Part shown: positions 35,253 through 46,122 of the stretch, one piece after another
How positions within the stretch are numbered: position 1 is the stretch's first letter
Layout of the letters: every line of letters begins with the position of its first letter
NCBI RefSeq assembly: GCF_016650695.1
Contig: NZ_JAEKFH010000003.1
Span: 826,001-890,000, forward strand
DNA: 64,000 nt
DNA from: Pseudomonas sp. TH41
GTDB lineage: Bacteria > Pseudomonadota > Gammaproteobacteria > Pseudomonadales > Pseudomonadaceae
Reading direction: 5' to 3'
The notes under the pieces: model-generated
Database searches by the model: none
What the model was told of the DNA's origin: nothing
Seen by the model: only the letters and a program-made list of their open reading frames with translations
Program-made: the position numbers and the translations under genes

Positions 35253-36305
35253 TCAGATATCAGCGTCAGCCAGGTCATCAGCAGTCTCTTTGACTGGCGA
35301 TGCTTTGACGTCCGGCGCAGGAGTCAGCAGCTTGTCGCGCAACTGCTTTTCAAGCGTCGCAGCGATTTCCGGATTGTCCGCCAGGAACTTGGCCGAGTTG
35401 GCTTTGCCCTGACCGATCTTGGTACCGTTGTAGGCATACCAGGCACCGGACTTCTCAACGAAACCGTGCAAAACACCCAGGTCGATCATCTCGCCATTGA
35501 GGTAAATGCCCTTGCCGTAAAGAATCTGGAATTCGGCCTGACGGAATGGCGAAGCCACCTTGTTCTTCACCACCTTGACGCGGGTTTCGCTACCAACGAC
35601 TTCATCACCTTCTTTCACCGCGCCAGTACGACGGATGTCCAGACGAACCGAGGCGTAGAACTTCAGCGCATTACCACCGGTGGTGGTTTCCGGGCTGCCG
35701 AACATCACGCCGATTTTCATCCGGATCTGGTTGATGAAGATCACCAGGCAGTTGGCGTTCTTGATGTTACCGGTGATTTTACGCAGCGCCTGGGACATCA
35801 GACGGGCTTGCAGGCCCACGTGCATGTCACCCATTTCGCCTTCGATTTCAGCCTTGGGTACCAAAGCTGCCACGGAGTCGACGATGATCACGTCAACCGC
35901 GTTGGAACGCACCAGCATGTCGGTGATTTCCAGAGCTTGCTCGCCGGTGTCCGGCTGGGAAACCAGCAGGTCGTCAACGTTGACACCCAGTTTGCCGGCG
36001 TATTCAGGGTCAAGGGCGTGCTCAGCATCGACGAATGCGCAGGTCGCGCCGGCTTTTTGAGCCTGGGCGATCACCGACAGTGTCAGAGTGGTTTTACCGG
36101 AGGATTCAGGACCGTAGATTTCAACGATGCGGCCTTTTGGCAAACCGCCAATGCCGAGCGCGATGTCCAGACCCAGAGAGCCAGTGGAAATAGCCGGGAT
36201 CGCCTGACGGTCCTGATCGCCCATACGCATTACGGCACCCTTGCCGAATTGACGTTCGATCTGACCCAGGGCCGCAGCCAAGGCTTTCTTCTTGTTGTCG
36301 TCCAT
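35253..36305 (-). CDS. recA: Recombinase RecA
   Basis: This 350-residue recombinase opens with [20 protein letters not shown], the start used in Pseudomonas. Walker A reads GPESSGKTT (about residue 65), and the catalytic Glu lies in [10 protein letters not shown]. The Walker B region is [19 protein letters not shown], and the DNA-binding loop L2 contains [20 protein letters not shown]. It pairs homologous DNA and triggers LexA cleavage. GAGG precedes the ATG at 36305, and a LexA box lies 41-56 bases further upstream. Confidence 0.98.
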   Translation of the reverse strand: MDDNKKKALAAALGQIERQFGKGAVMRMGDQDRQAIPAISTGSLGLDIALGIGGLPKGRIVEIYGPESSGKTTLTLSVIAQAQKAGATCAFVDAEHALDPEYAGKLGVNVDDLLVSQPDTGEQALEITDMLVRSNAVDVIIVDSVAALVPKAEIEGEMGDMHVGLQARLMSQALRKITGNIKNANCLVIFINQIRMKIGVMFGSPETTTGGNALKFYASVRLDIRRTGAVKEGDEVVGSETRVKVVKNKVASPFRQAEFQILYGKGIYLNGEMIDLGVLHGFVEKSGAWYAYNGTKIGQGKANSAKFLADNPEIAATLEKQLRDKLLTPAPDVKASPVKETADDLADADI

Positions 36306-36345
36306 TAAAGTCCTCACGTAATCAATAAGGCCTGACGGCCAACAC

Positions 36346-36361
36346 CTGTATAAGTAGCCAG
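36346..36361 (-). promoter_or_regulatory. LexA (SOS) box upstream of recA
   Basis: CTGTATAAGTAGCCAG (read on the + strand) fits CTG-N10-CAG, with one perfect half-site CTGTATAA. It is placed 41-56 bases upstream of the recA start. Confidence 0.85.
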
Positions 36362-36388
36362 TATTATTCCACAGCGTTTCAGGATCGC

Positions 36389-36895
36389 CTACCCCTGATT
36401 TGAGATTTCTCCAGCGGCGTGGCGCAGCAGCCCCTCTAGCGCGGCCTTCACCGTTTGTCGGCGGACCTCTTCGCGGTTGCCGGGGAAGTACTGCACTTCG
36501 CTGAATACCTGATCACCTACGCCCCAGGCTAGCCATACCGTGCCCACCGGCTTGCCCGGCGAACCGCCATCCGGCCCGGCCACACCACTGACCGCCACGG
36601 CAAAATGCGCCCGGCTTTTTTCCTGTGCGCCACGGACCATGGCCTCGACCACCTCGCGACTGACTGCCCCCACCGTTGAAAACAGCTCGACAGGTACATT
36701 CAATTGCTGGGTTTTCTGACGGTTGGAATAGGTGACATAACCGGCCTCGAACCACGCCGAACTGCCCGGAATCCGGGTAATCGCCTCGCTGATCCCACCG
36801 CCGGTACAAGACTCCGCCGCAGTGACGTGGGCATTCAGAACCTGCATGCGCCTGCCAAGTTCAGCGGCCAGTTGGGTGATTTCTTTCACGGTCAT
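36389..36895 (-). CDS. pncC: Nicotinamide-nucleotide amidohydrolase (CinA C-terminal domain type)
   Basis: A 168-residue stand-alone CinA C-terminal domain. [19 protein letters not shown] (about residue 24) carries the nucleophilic Ser-Cys-Thr-Gly segment, and [20 protein letters not shown] near 100 is the other family block. It deamidates NMN to nicotinate mononucleotide in pyridine-nucleotide recycling. It sits upstream of recA, as cinA does in many bacteria; older annotations call it competence/damage-inducible CinA. Confidence 0.92.
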   Translation of the reverse strand: MTVKEITQLAAELGRRMQVLNAHVTAAESCTGGGISEAITRIPGSSAWFEAGYVTYSNRQKTQQLNVPVELFSTVGAVSREVVEAMVRGAQEKSRAHFAVAVSGVAGPDGGSPGKPVGTVWLAWGVGDQVFSEVQYFPGNREEVRRQTVKAALEGLLRHAAGEISNQG

Positions 36896-37109
36896 CTCCT
36901 GATCGAGCGGAATGAGAACTACCGTACACGAGCGTATCGCGCTTGCAAGGCGCCAAGTCGATCAAAATGTTAGAGAGTGAGCGCGCTGACGGGGTGACGC
37001 TGTTGAACGGATCATGACGCCAGAAATGTACCCTCGGGCTTTCATGCCTGCGTCGGGCGGACTGCCCATGGTAACCTTGCGCCCATCGCGGAAAAGCCGG
37101 GTCGATGCC
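36896..37109. other. Intergenic stretch between pncC and the MITE
   Basis: No gene is visible between the pncC start and the MITE. The pncC promoter is expected here. The last 11 bases (37099-37109, GGGTCGATGCC) are the left copy of the MITE target-site duplication. Confidence 0.4.
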
Positions 37110-37316
37110 TAATTCCAGTCAGTTAAGCCGTAACGCGATCTGTAGCAGCTGGCGAAGCCTGCGTTCGGCTGCGCAGCAGTCGTAAAACCTGAGCGCGAGG
37201 TCTTCCTGAAACACCGCGCCGCCTGATTTCACGACTGCTGCGCAGCCGAACGCAGGCTTCGCCAGCTGCTACCAAGAGCGTGTTTCGCCTCAGATTTTCT
37301 TAACTGACTGGTATTA
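37110..37316. mobile_element. IS4-type MITE (207 bp) with 18-bp terminal inverted repeats and 11-bp target duplication
   Basis: The ends are TAATTCCAGTCAGTTAAG (37110-37127) and, inverted, TAATACCAGTCAGTTAAG (37299-37316), 17 of 18 matching. Exact direct repeats GGGTCGATGCC flank it at 37099-37109 and 37317-37327. The ends resemble those of IS4 (TAATGCCGATCAGTTAAG), which also makes 11-13-bp duplications. Inside are two perfect 42-bp inverted arms (37142-37183 and 37231-37272, starting GTAGCAGCTGGCGAAGCCTG), so the element folds into one long cruciform. It encodes no transposase and depends on an IS4-family enzyme in trans. It lies between pncC and mutS, about 55 bases before the mutS start. 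Confidence 0.88.
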
Positions 37317-37371
37317 GGGTCGATGCCCCTCCTTTGCCCTACACCTTTCAACGAATTTGCCTGATTATCCG

Positions 37372-39951
37372 ATGAATAAAGCACTCTCCGATCTGTCCTC
37401 CCACACCCCAATGATGCAGCAATACTGGCGCCTGAAGAACCAGCACCCTGACCAGCTGATGTTCTATCGCATGGGCGACTTCTACGAGATCTTCTATGAA
37501 GACGCGAAGAAGGCCGCCAAGTTGCTGGACATCACTCTGACCGCTCGTGGGCAATCGGCCGGTCAGGCGATTCCAATGTGTGGGATTCCTTACCACGCGG
37601 CGGAAGGTTACCTGGCGAAACTGGTCAAGCTGGGCGAGTCGGTGGTGATCTGTGAGCAAGTCGGCGATCCGGCCACCAGCAAAGGGCCAGTGGATCGTCA
37701 GGTGGTGCGGATCATTACGCCGGGGACGGTGAGTGACGAGGCGCTGCTGGATGAGCGCCGGGATAACCTGATCGCCGCGGTGCTGGGTGACGAACGCCTG
37801 TTCGGTCTGGCGGTGCTGGACATCACCAGTGGCAACTTCACCGTGCTGGAAATCAAAGGCTGGGAAAATCTGCTGGCGGAACTGGAACGGGTCAATCCGG
37901 TGGAGCTGATGATCCCGGATGACTGGCCAAAAGACCTGCCAGCAGAGAAACGTCGTGGGGTTCGTCGTCGTGCGCCGTGGGATTTCGAGCGAGACTCGGC
38001 GCTGAAAAGTCTCTGCCAGCAGTTTTCTACACAGGACCTTAAAGGTTTCGGCTGCGAGAACCTGACCCTTGCCATTGGCGCCGCCGGTTGCCTGCTCAGT
38101 TACGCCAAGGAAACCCAGCGTACGGCCCTGCCGCATTTGCGCAGCCTGCGCCATGAACGCCTGGACGACACCGTGGTGCTGGACGGCGCGAGCCGTCGCA
38201 ACCTGGAACTGGATACTAACCTTGCGGGAGGTCGCGACAACACACTGCAATCGGTGGTCGATCGTTGCCAGACCGCCATGGGCAGCCGTCTGCTGACCCG
38301 CTGGCTGAATCGCCCGTTGCGTGATCTGACTGTATTGCTGGCGCGCCAGACCTCGATCACCTGCCTGCTCGACGGTTACCGTTTCGAAAAGCTGCAACCG
38401 CAGCTCAAGGAAATCGGCGACATCGAGCGGATTCTGGCACGGATCGGCCTGCGTAATGCGCGTCCTCGTGATCTCGCGCGCCTGCGCGATGCCCTCGGCG
38501 CACTGCCCGAATTGCAAGTGGCGATGACCGAGCTCGAAGCGCCTCACATCATCCAACTGGCAAACACCACCAGCACCTACCCGGAACTGGCGGCGTTGCT
38601 GGAGAAAGCCATCATCGACAACCCGCCCGCCGTCATCCGTGACGGCGGCGTGTTGAAAACCGGTTACGACGCCGAACTGGACGACTTGCAATCGCTCAGC
38701 GAAAACGCCGGTCAGTTCCTGATCGACCTGGAAGCACGTGAAAAGGCACGCACCGGCCTGTCCCACCTGAAGGTCGGCTACAACCGTATCCACGGCTACT
38801 TCATCGAGTTGCCGAGCAAGCAGGCCGAATCGGCACCGGCCGACTACATCCGCCGCCAGACGCTAAAAGGCGCCGAGCGCTTCATCACGCCGGAACTGAA
38901 AGCGTTCGAAGACAAGGCGCTGTCAGCCAAGAGCCGCGCCCTCGCCCGCGAAAAGATGCTTTATGAAGCGCTGCTCGAAGACTTGATCGCGCAATTGCCT
39001 CCCTTGCAGGACACCGCCGCCGCATTGGCTGAGCTGGACGTGCTGAGCAACCTCGCCGAACGTGCGCTGAATCTCGATCTGAACTGCCCGCGCTTCGTCG
39101 ACGAGCCGTGCATGCGGATCACCCAGGGTCGCCACCCAGTGGTAGAGCAGGTGCTGACCACGCCGTTCGTGGCCAACGACCTGAGCCTCGACGACAATAC
39201 TCGCATGCTGGTGATCACCGGTCCGAACATGGGCGGTAAATCCACCTACATGCGCCAAACCGCCTTGATCGTGCTGCTGGCTCATATCGGCAGCTTCGTG
39301 CCGGCAGCCCATTGCGAATTGTCGCTGGTGGACCGGATTTTCACCCGGATCGGTTCCAGCGATGACCTGGCAGGCGGGCGCTCGACCTTCATGGTCGAGA
39401 TGAGCGAAACCGCTAACATTTTGCACAACGCCACCGAGCGCAGTCTGGTGCTGATGGACGAAGTCGGGCGTGGCACCAGCACTTTTGATGGTCTATCCCT
39501 GGCGTGGGCAGCGGCCGAACGCCTGGCGCATCTGCGGGCTTACACGCTTTTTGCCACCCACTATTTCGAGCTGACGGTGCTGCCGGAAGCCCAGCCATTA
39601 GTGGCCAACGTTCACCTCAACGCTACCGAGCACAACGAGCGCATCGTATTCCTGCACCACGTGCTGCCGGGGCCTGCCAGTCAGAGCTACGGCCTGGCCG
39701 TTGCGCAACTGGCCGGTGTACCGAGCGAAGTGATTGTGCGCGCTCGCGAGCACTTGGGCCGACTGGAAGCTACCGCCCTGCCCCATGAAGTTCCGAAGCC
39801 GGCCAAAGGCAAACCCGCCGCGCCACAACAGAGCGACATGTTCGCCAGCCTGCCACATCCGGTACTGGATGAACTGGCCAAACTTGACCTGGACGATATG
39901 AGTCCGCGTCGTGCACTCGAAATGCTCTATACACTAAAGACACGGATCTAA
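37372..39951 (+). CDS. mutS: DNA mismatch repair protein MutS
   Basis: This 859-residue mismatch sensor has all domains in order. The N-terminal mismatch-binding domain carries the Phe-X-Glu wedge in [13 protein letters not shown] (about residue 35). Connector, lever and clamp regions follow, then the ATPase with Walker [15 protein letters not shown] (about 618) and [18 protein letters not shown], and the helix-turn-helix dimer region. A short C-terminal tetramer segment ([19 protein letters not shown]) is present. ATG at 37372 gives the family length. The promoter region was hit by the MITE insertion, though the downstream copy of the duplication keeps the proximal 45 bases. Confidence 0.97.
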   Translation: MNKALSDLSSHTPMMQQYWRLKNQHPDQLMFYRMGDFYEIFYEDAKKAAKLLDITLTARGQSAGQAIPMCGIPYHAAEGYLAKLVKLGESVVICEQVGDPATSKGPVDRQVVRIITPGTVSDEALLDERRDNLIAAVLGDERLFGLAVLDITSGNFTVLEIKGWENLLAELERVNPVELMIPDDWPKDLPAEKRRGVRRRAPWDFERDSALKSLCQQFSTQDLKGFGCENLTLAIGAAGCLLSYAKETQRTALPHLRSLRHERLDDTVVLDGASRRNLELDTNLAGGRDNTLQSVVDRCQTAMGSRLLTRWLNRPLRDLTVLLARQTSITCLLDGYRFEKLQPQLKEIGDIERILARIGLRNARPRDLARLRDALGALPELQVAMTELEAPHIIQLANTTSTYPELAALLEKAIIDNPPAVIRDGGVLKTGYDAELDDLQSLSENAGQFLIDLEAREKARTGLSHLKVGYNRIHGYFIELPSKQAESAPADYIRRQTLKGAERFITPELKAFEDKALSAKSRALAREKMLYEALLEDLIAQLPPLQDTAAALAELDVLSNLAERALNLDLNCPRFVDEPCMRITQGRHPVVEQVLTTPFVANDLSLDDNTRMLVITGPNMGGKSTYMRQTALIVLLAHIGSFVPAAHCELSLVDRIFTRIGSSDDLAGGRSTFMVEMSETANILHNATERSLVLMDEVGRGTSTFDGLSLAWAAAERLAHLRAYTLFATHYFELTVLPEAQPLVANVHLNATEHNERIVFLHHVLPGPASQSYGLAVAQLAGVPSEVIVRAREHLGRLEATALPHEVPKPAKGKPAAPQQSDMFASLPHPVLDELAKLDLDDMSPRRALEMLYTLKTRI

Positions 39952-40093
39952 CGCACTTGCCTGCAAGCTGTTAGAATCTCGCGCGGTTTGGGATGCTGCT
40001 GGCTAATAGCCTGGCCAGCAGACTATCGCTCCCGAACCTGGCGACCCCAACATGAAGGGGCTCCGCTGCCGCCGCCTGAGGAGAAAATTAGAA

Positions 40094-40417
40094 ATGACCT
40101 TCGTCGTCACCGACAACTGCATCAAGTGCAAGTACACCGACTGCGTAGAAGTCTGTCCGGTGGACTGCTTTTACGAAGGCCCGAATTTCCTGGTGATTCA
40201 CCCGGATGAGTGCATCGACTGCGCACTGTGCGAACCTGAATGCCCTGCCGTGGCCATTTTCTCTGAAGATGAAGTCCCGGAAGACATGCAAGAATTCATT
40301 CAGCTGAACGTTGAGTTGGCCGAAATCTGGCCCAACATCACCGAGAAGAAAGAATCGCTGCCAGACGCTGAAGAGTGGGATGGCAAGAAAGGCAAGATCA
40401 AAGACCTCGAACGCTGA
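40094..40417 (+). CDS. fdxA: Seven-iron ferredoxin FdxA (3Fe-4S/4Fe-4S)
   Basis: A 107-residue ferredoxin of the Azotobacter FdI type. The N-terminal half carries the Cys pattern of a 3Fe-4S plus a 4Fe-4S cluster, [18 protein letters not shown] and [12 protein letters not shown]. The C-terminal half is the acidic extension found in this family ([22 protein letters not shown]). GAGGAG is 14 bases before the ATG. A 7-bp hairpin (39997-40003/40014-40020) lies in its leader, and a terminator follows. Synteny mutS-fdxA-rsmZ-rpoS equals that of P. aeruginosa. Confidence 0.95.
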   Translation: MTFVVTDNCIKCKYTDCVEVCPVDCFYEGPNFLVIHPDECIDCALCEPECPAVAIFSEDEVPEDMQEFIQLNVELAEIWPNITEKKESLPDAEEWDGKKGKIKDLER

Positions 40418-40435
40418 TTCCCCCCGCGTTCTCGA

Positions 40436-40458
40436 AAAGGCCCCTCGCGGGCCTTTTT
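40436..40458 (+). terminator. Terminator after fdxA
   Basis: AAAGGCCC-CTCG-CGGGCCTTTTT, about 20 bases after the stop. Confidence 0.9.
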
Positions 40459-40475
40459 GCTTTTTATGAAAGATC

Positions 40476-40522
40476 AAAAGATCGCAGCCTGCGGCAGCTC
40501 CTACCGACGGCTGCGATCTTTT
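40476..40522. repeat. Truncated palindromic repeat pair
   Basis: A full left unit of the second family (AAAAGATCGCAGCCTGCGGC...) runs directly into a shortened right unit (ACGGCTGCGATCTTTT). The spacer and part of the right arm have been deleted compared with the copies at 26507 and 55947. Confidence 0.8.
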
Positions 40523-40537
40523 GACTTTTCTGTAGGC

Positions 40538-40563
40538 AAAAAAAGGGGCGGTTTGACCCGCCC
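40538..40563 (-). terminator. Terminator of rsmZ
   Basis: Read on the minus strand: GGGCGG-GTCAAA-CCGCCC followed by T7 after one C. It forms the 3' end of RsmZ. Confidence 0.92.
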
Positions 40564-40665
40564 ACATTTTTTCCCTATTCCCTGTGTTCCTTTTCATCGT
40601 CCTGATGAATCGCTTCCTGCGATGTCCTTCCCCTCGTCCTTGAAGGGCGTGTCTGTCCGTCGACA
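40538..40665 (-). ncRNA. rsmZ: Regulatory small RNA RsmZ
   Basis: A 128-base RNA gene on the minus strand between fdxA and rpoS, the place of rsmZ in pseudomonads. It begins TGTCGACGGACAGACAC and contains eight GGA motifs, several shown in hairpin loops (e.g. TCATCAGGACGATGA and ATCGCAGGAAGCGAT). It ends in a GGGCGG/CCGCCC terminator with a long T-run. TACTAT at -10 precedes the 5' end. RsmZ binds and sequesters the translational repressors RsmA/RsmE, so it releases biocontrol, biofilm and secretion genes when the Gac system is active. The sequence closely follows what I recall of rsmZ of P. fluorescens CHA0. Confidence 0.95.
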
Positions 40666-40902
40666 CAGTTCAGATAGTAGAGAATTCCAAATCAAGAGCA
40701 ATCGACCCAGATCAACAAAATCGTCTGTCATATGCTTTTAACATTAAACAATATGCATATAGATCAAATAGATAAGTAACTTTACGTACGAGGATGGACG
40801 ACTGCCACCCTGTAAAAATAACGAACACTTACGAAAGAGTAAGCAAAGACTTACAGCGCGAACCTACAAACCCGCGGTGATCCCCCCCTCACTCCCCAGC
40901 CA
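40666..40902. other. rsmZ upstream region and gap before rpoS
   Basis: Apart from the rsmZ -10 and the GacA-type box no gene is visible. The stretch 40685-40780 is very A+T-rich (e.g. ATTAAACAATATGCATATAG), as expected for a bendable linker between the activator site and the promoter, where IHF or other proteins may bind. Confidence 0.5.
40838..40855 (-). promoter_or_regulatory. GacA-type upstream activating site of rsmZ
   Basis: AGTAAG-CAAAGA-CTTACA matches the known GacA box TGTAAG-N6-CTTACA at 11 of 12 fixed bases. It lies about 175-190 bases upstream of the rsmZ start, the long distance reported for rsmZ in P. fluorescens. A reversed CTTAC/GTAAG half-pair overlaps it. Confidence 0.82.
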
Positions 40903-40932
40903 TAAAAAAACCCCGAACCAGTCGGGGTTTTT
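40903..40932 (-). terminator. Terminator after rpoS
   Basis: Read on the minus strand, a CCCCGA-CTGGT-TCGGGG hairpin is followed by a run of T seven long; it starts 27 bases after the rpoS stop. Confidence 0.9.
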
Positions 40933-40953
40933 AATGGCGATTGAGCAAATTGC

Positions 40954-41961
40954 TTATTGAAACAGCGACTCGCTCGACAGGCCATTTTTCTCGAGGATCT
41001 CCCGAAGTCGCTTCAGTCCTTCAACCTGAATCTGTCTGACCCGTTCCCGGGTCAGGCCAATTTCCAGGCCTACGTCTTCAAGCGTGCTGCTCTCATGACC
41101 CCGCAGCCCAAAGCGGCGTATTACCACTTCACGTTGCTTGTCGGTCAGTTCCGAGAGCCATTGATCAATGCTCTGAGACAGGTCGTCATCCTGCAACAGT
41201 TCGCACGGATCGGTGGGACGATCATCGGTAAGGGTGTCCAGCAGGGTTTTATCCGAATCCGGACCCAGCGAGACGTCGACCGAAGAAACCCGCTCGTTCA
41301 AGCCGAGCATGCGTTTAACCTCTCCCACCGGTTTTTCCAGCAGGTTGGCAATTTCTTCGGGTGAGGGTTCATGATCGAGTTTTTGCGTCAGTTCCCGTGC
41401 CGCCCGCAGGTACACATTGAGCTCTTTGACCACATGGATCGGCAACCGGATGGTCCGGGTCTGATTCATGATCGCGCGCTCGATGGTCTGACGGATCCAC
41501 CAGGTAGCGTAGGTCGAAAAGCGGAAGCCACGCTCAGGGTCGAACTTCTCCACAGCGCGGATCAGCCCGAGGTTGCCCTCTTCGATCAGGTCGAGTAGCG
41601 ACAGCCCACGATTGACGTAACGCCGGGCGATTTTCACCACCAGCCGCAGGTTGCTTTCAATCATGCGTTTGCGCCCGGCCGGATCTCCACTCTGCGACAG
41701 GCGCGCAAAATGAACTTCTTCTTCCGGGGACAACAGAGGGGAAAAGCCGATTTCATTGAGGTACAGCTGCGTGGCGTCGAGCGCACGCGTGTAATCAATG
41801 TATTTGTGTTGCTTTAACGAAGCGGAGTGTTTGGATTTGGCACGAACGGAAGGTGGAGCTGCCCCTTCATCATTCGACATCGAATCCGTACCGATGCCGG
41901 TCTCCATCAGGAGAACCTCATCGTCGATGTCAAACTCCGGCACTTCTTTACTGAGAGCCAT
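40954..41961 (-). CDS. rpoS: RNA polymerase sigma factor RpoS
   Basis: This 335-residue stationary-phase sigma factor has region 1.2 ([20 protein letters not shown]), region 2 with [20 protein letters not shown] and the -10-contacting [18 protein letters not shown], then region 3. Region 4 carries the helix-turn-helix [20 protein letters not shown]. It directs transcription of stress and stationary-phase genes. It follows nlpD by about 105 bases. Its main promoter is expected inside nlpD, where a PsrA-type box is present. RsmZ and its own gene are neighbours on the same strand. Confidence 0.97.
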   Translation of the reverse strand: MALSKEVPEFDIDDEVLLMETGIGTDSMSNDEGAAPPSVRAKSKHSASLKQHKYIDYTRALDATQLYLNEIGFSPLLSPEEEVHFARLSQSGDPAGRKRMIESNLRLVVKIARRYVNRGLSLLDLIEEGNLGLIRAVEKFDPERGFRFSTYATWWIRQTIERAIMNQTRTIRLPIHVVKELNVYLRAARELTQKLDHEPSPEEIANLLEKPVGEVKRMLGLNERVSSVDVSLGPDSDKTLLDTLTDDRPTDPCELLQDDDLSQSIDQWLSELTDKQREVVIRRFGLRGHESSTLEDVGLEIGLTRERVRQIQVEGLKRLREILEKNGLSSESLFQ

Positions 41962-42066
41962 TGTTATAGTCCTTTGGTGAGTTCGACCTCAAGCTCAAGC
42001 GGCGCCTTTATCCTTGGCAACGCTGGAGCTTGTTCCCTCTACGTGACGGAACAAGCTGGTAAGCAA

Positions 42067-42933
42067 TCAACGACGTGGCAGGAATTGCAGAGGATCTACA
42101 GGTTTACCCTGGCGGCGAATCTCAAAATGCAGCTTCACCCGGTCTGTTCCCGTTGACCCCATTTCGGCAATTGTCTGTCCGACCTTGACCTGCTGCCCCT
42201 CCCGAACCAACAGCCTACGGTTATGTCCGTACGCACTGACGTAGGTTTCGCTGTGTTTGATGATGACTAATTCGCCGTAGCCCCTTAAGCCACTCCCGGC
42301 GTATACCACCGTCCCATCAGACGCAGCTAAAACAGGCTGTCCCAAATCTCCGGCGATATCAATTCCTTTATTCAAACTGCCGTTTGATGAGAACTTTCCA
42401 ATCAGAATGCCATTAGATGGCCATCCCCAGCCGGTTGGGGCCGGCCCTGCCGGAGGCAACGGAGCAGGTGCCGGCTTGTTTGCGACGGACGGTGCAACCA
42501 CTGTTGTACTGGTGGTTGTGCCGTTTAACTGGCGCCGGATAACCGTGGTTTTACTCGATGACGAAGGCGTTGAATTCGACGAACTAACCACCTCTGTCGG
42601 CGCTGTCGACGTTGAACCGTTACGCCCGTCAAAGCGAATCGTCTGACCCGGGTGGATCGTGTATGGCTCGGCAATGTTGTTTCGCGCCGCCAGGGCCTTG
42701 TAGTCCCAGCCGTAGCGAAACGCGATGGAGAACAGCGTATCTTTAGGTCGAACGACGTACTGACCCGTGGTCACTACCGGACGCTGCGGGACGGTGTTAT
42801 TGCGATCGACAACGCGTACGTCGCTCGTTTTGGTGCTGGAACAACCAACCAGCAAAGTACTCAAGACAAGGCCAGTCACCAGGCGCTGAAAGCCGGTTAT
42901 ACCCATACGCTGCGCAATGACTGTGAGACTCAC
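42067..42933 (-). CDS. nlpD: Lipoprotein NlpD (LysM and LytM domains), amidase activator
   Basis: A 288-residue outer-membrane lipoprotein. The signal ends in a lipobox LSTLLVGC. A LysM domain follows (YVVRPKDTLFSIAFRYGWDY), then a Ser/Thr/Pro-rich linker. The C-terminal LytM/M23 domain lacks the zinc ligands: GIDIAG stands where active enzymes have HxGxD, and LHFE replaces HxH. As in E. coli NlpD it should activate a cell-division amidase instead of cutting peptidoglycan. The start is GTG at 42933, seven bases after GGGAG; the longer ATG frame from 43041 has no supporting site. Confidence 0.9.
   Translation of the reverse strand: MSLTVIAQRMGITGFQRLVTGLVLSTLLVGCSSTKTSDVRVVDRNNTVPQRPVVTTGQYVVRPKDTLFSIAFRYGWDYKALAARNNIAEPYTIHPGQTIRFDGRNGSTSTAPTEVVSSSNSTPSSSSKTTVIRRQLNGTTTSTTVVAPSVANKPAPAPLPPAGPAPTGWGWPSNGILIGKFSSNGSLNKGIDIAGDLGQPVLAASDGTVVYAGSGLRGYGELVIIKHSETYVSAYGHNRRLLVREGQQVKVGQTIAEMGSTGTDRVKLHFEIRRQGKPVDPLQFLPRR
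42373..42386 (-). promoter_or_regulatory. Candidate PsrA box for the rpoS promoter, within nlpD
   Basis: CAAAC-TGCC-GTTTG matches the reported PsrA site (C/G)AAAC-N2-4-GTTT(G/C) exactly. It lies about 415 bases before the rpoS start codon inside nlpD, where rpoS transcription is known to begin in other pseudomonads. TTGAAT follows on the minus strand as a possible -35. Confidence 0.55.
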
Positions 42934-43135
42934 CCGCCGCTCCCTTTGTGGTGGCTGGAAAATGTGAATTGCCGTGGTACGGCACGAAATGTCGCCAGTA
43001 TAACGGGCCGTGCAGGCGTTACTCGTAATGATGAAGCGCACACGTTTGCTACCTGACGATGAATCCCGTTTAACTGATCGATGCCGCTGTAAGACAGGGG
43101 CAATCGAAGAGAATTCAGCACGCTAAAACAAATGC

Positions 43136-44549
<1,414 letters not shown>

Positions 44550-44562
<13 letters not shown>

Positions 44563-45608
44563 GGGCTGTCCGTCTGCCCCACCGGCACCAGATCGACAAG
44601 TTCACGCACCAATACGGTGGCGAAGCATCCGGCCGGCAGGACGAATTCCAGTTGCAGAATGTCAGGCTCGGGATAATGCCACGTCAACCCACCAATGGGC
44701 AGCCGCAGGATGCGACGTTCGTGGCTCATTCCGGCGTTAATCAACCAATCGCGAAGATCGGCTTCGCGAGCAGCGATTGCCTGCTCCAGTTCATGGACAA
44801 CACCAGTGGCCGGCGAGTCACCTTCACCCCACTGCGGGCCGGTCGGATGCAGGTCGAGAATCGCCAGACGAGGGTCGCTGCACTCGGCTTCACCTGCCGG
44901 AAAAAAACTGCGACTGTCGGTAAAGGCCAGCAGGTCACCGACCATGGCTCGCTGCCAGGTGCCATCGGCGACACGCGCCGCCAGCACCTGGTTAAATAGA
45001 AAACTGCGGGCGGTAGAGAGCAACCGCGAACGCACATTGCGCTGCTCCGGCAGGGCCTTGCGCGCAGCCCAGGCACGAGCATCGACCACGTTGCCGCCAT
45101 CAAACCCAAAACGCTGGGTACCGAAATAATTGGGTATACCTTGCTTGGCGATCTGTTGCAGACGCTCTTCGATCGCGGCTTTGTCACCCGCGAACTGGGT
45201 CAGGCGCAACGTGAAGCCATTGGCCGAGTGGGCGCCGCGTTGCAGCTTGCGTTTGTGCCGGCCGGTCTTGAGGATTTTCAGCGTGTCATTTTCGGCCGCC
45301 GACAAATCAGGATCAGCCTTGCCCGGCAGTTGCACACTGAACCACTGGCGAGTCAGCGCCTGACGGTCCTTGAGCCCCGCATAACTGACAGTACGCAACG
45401 GCACGCCCGCCGCCTTGGCAATCCGCCGCGCCGCTTCTTCGGTATTCAGACCGCGCTTTTCCACCCAGATCCACAGGTGTTCGCCATCGCCACTGAGGGG
45501 AATATTGAGGACTTCATCAACCTGAAAGTCTTCCGCCGTGGCTTTCAATACGGCAGTGCCCAGAGCTTCGCCATAGGCTCGCGGGCCGAGCAATTGCAGT
45601 TCGTTCAT
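44550..45608 (-). CDS. truD: tRNA pseudouridine(13) synthase TruD
   Basis: This 352-residue enzyme makes pseudouridine 13 in tRNA-Glu. The catalytic block [20 protein letters not shown] (about residue 77) contains the nucleophilic Asp, followed by GQxxRG-like [19 protein letters not shown] and the central inserted TRUD domain with [14 protein letters not shown]. It overlaps ispF by four bases (ATGA) and surE by thirteen. Confidence 0.95.
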
Positions 45609-46078
45609 GCGCGCAGCAACAAGGCAACGGAATGCACGGCGATGCCTTCTTCGCGACCGACAAAGCCGAGCTTTTCGGTGGTGGTAGCTTTCACGTTCAC
45701 TTGATCCAACTCAACTTGAAGATCCGCGGCAATCAGCGCGCGCATCGATTCGATATGCGGGGCCATTTTCGGCGCCTGGGCGACGATGGTGTTATCGACG
45801 TTGCCGACTTTCCAGCCTTTGGCGTGGATCAGTGCGACGACATGACGCAACAGCACACGACTGTCGGCGCCCTTGAATGTTGGGTCGGTGTCCGGGAAAT
45901 GCTTGCCGATATCACCCAACGCTGCGGCGCCGAGCAAGGCATCGCTCAAGGCGTGCAGCAGGACGTCACCGTCGGAGTGAGCGAGCAGCCCGAAGCCGTG
46001 TGCAATGCGCACACCACCCAGAGTAATGAAGTCGCCTTCAGCGAAACGGTGCACATCATAGCCGTGGCCAATACGCAT
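45605..46078 (-). CDS. ispF: 2-C-methyl-D-erythritol 2,4-cyclodiphosphate synthase
   Basis: A 157-residue MEP-pathway enzyme. [12 protein letters not shown] supplies two zinc ligands (D8, H10), [20 protein letters not shown] the third (His) and substrate contacts, and [16 protein letters not shown] the CDP-binding loop. It forms cyclodiphosphate on the way to isoprenoids; its partner ispD is 3.6 kb away. The start at 46078 comes straight after the T-run of the fghA terminator, without a visible ribosome site. An in-frame ATG at 46123 overlapping the fghA stop is the alternative, adding 15 residues. Confidence 0.94.
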   Translation of the reverse strand: MRIGHGYDVHRFAEGDFITLGGVRIAHGFGLLAHSDGDVLLHALSDALLGAAALGDIGKHFPDTDPTFKGADSRVLLRHVVALIHAKGWKVGNVDNTIVAQAPKMAPHIESMRALIAADLQVELDQVNVKATTTEKLGFVGREEGIAVHSVALLLRA

Positions 46079-46108
46079 AAAAAAAACGCCCCGATTTTTG
46101 TCAGGGCG
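46079..46108 (-). terminator. Terminator after fghA, touching the ispF start
   Basis: Read on the minus strand: a CGCCCTGA ... TCGGGGCG hairpin followed by T8, immediately adjoining the ispF ATG. Confidence 0.75.
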
Positions 46109-46122
46109 TGATTCTACCTGCA

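Noticed and set aside
37348..38793. A 481-residue minus-strand frame
   Set aside because: Antisense shadow of mutS.
40476..40522. Hairpin behind fdxA as a second terminator
   Set aside because: It is a shortened palindromic repeat of the second family; the true terminator with a T-run lies just before it at 40436-40458.
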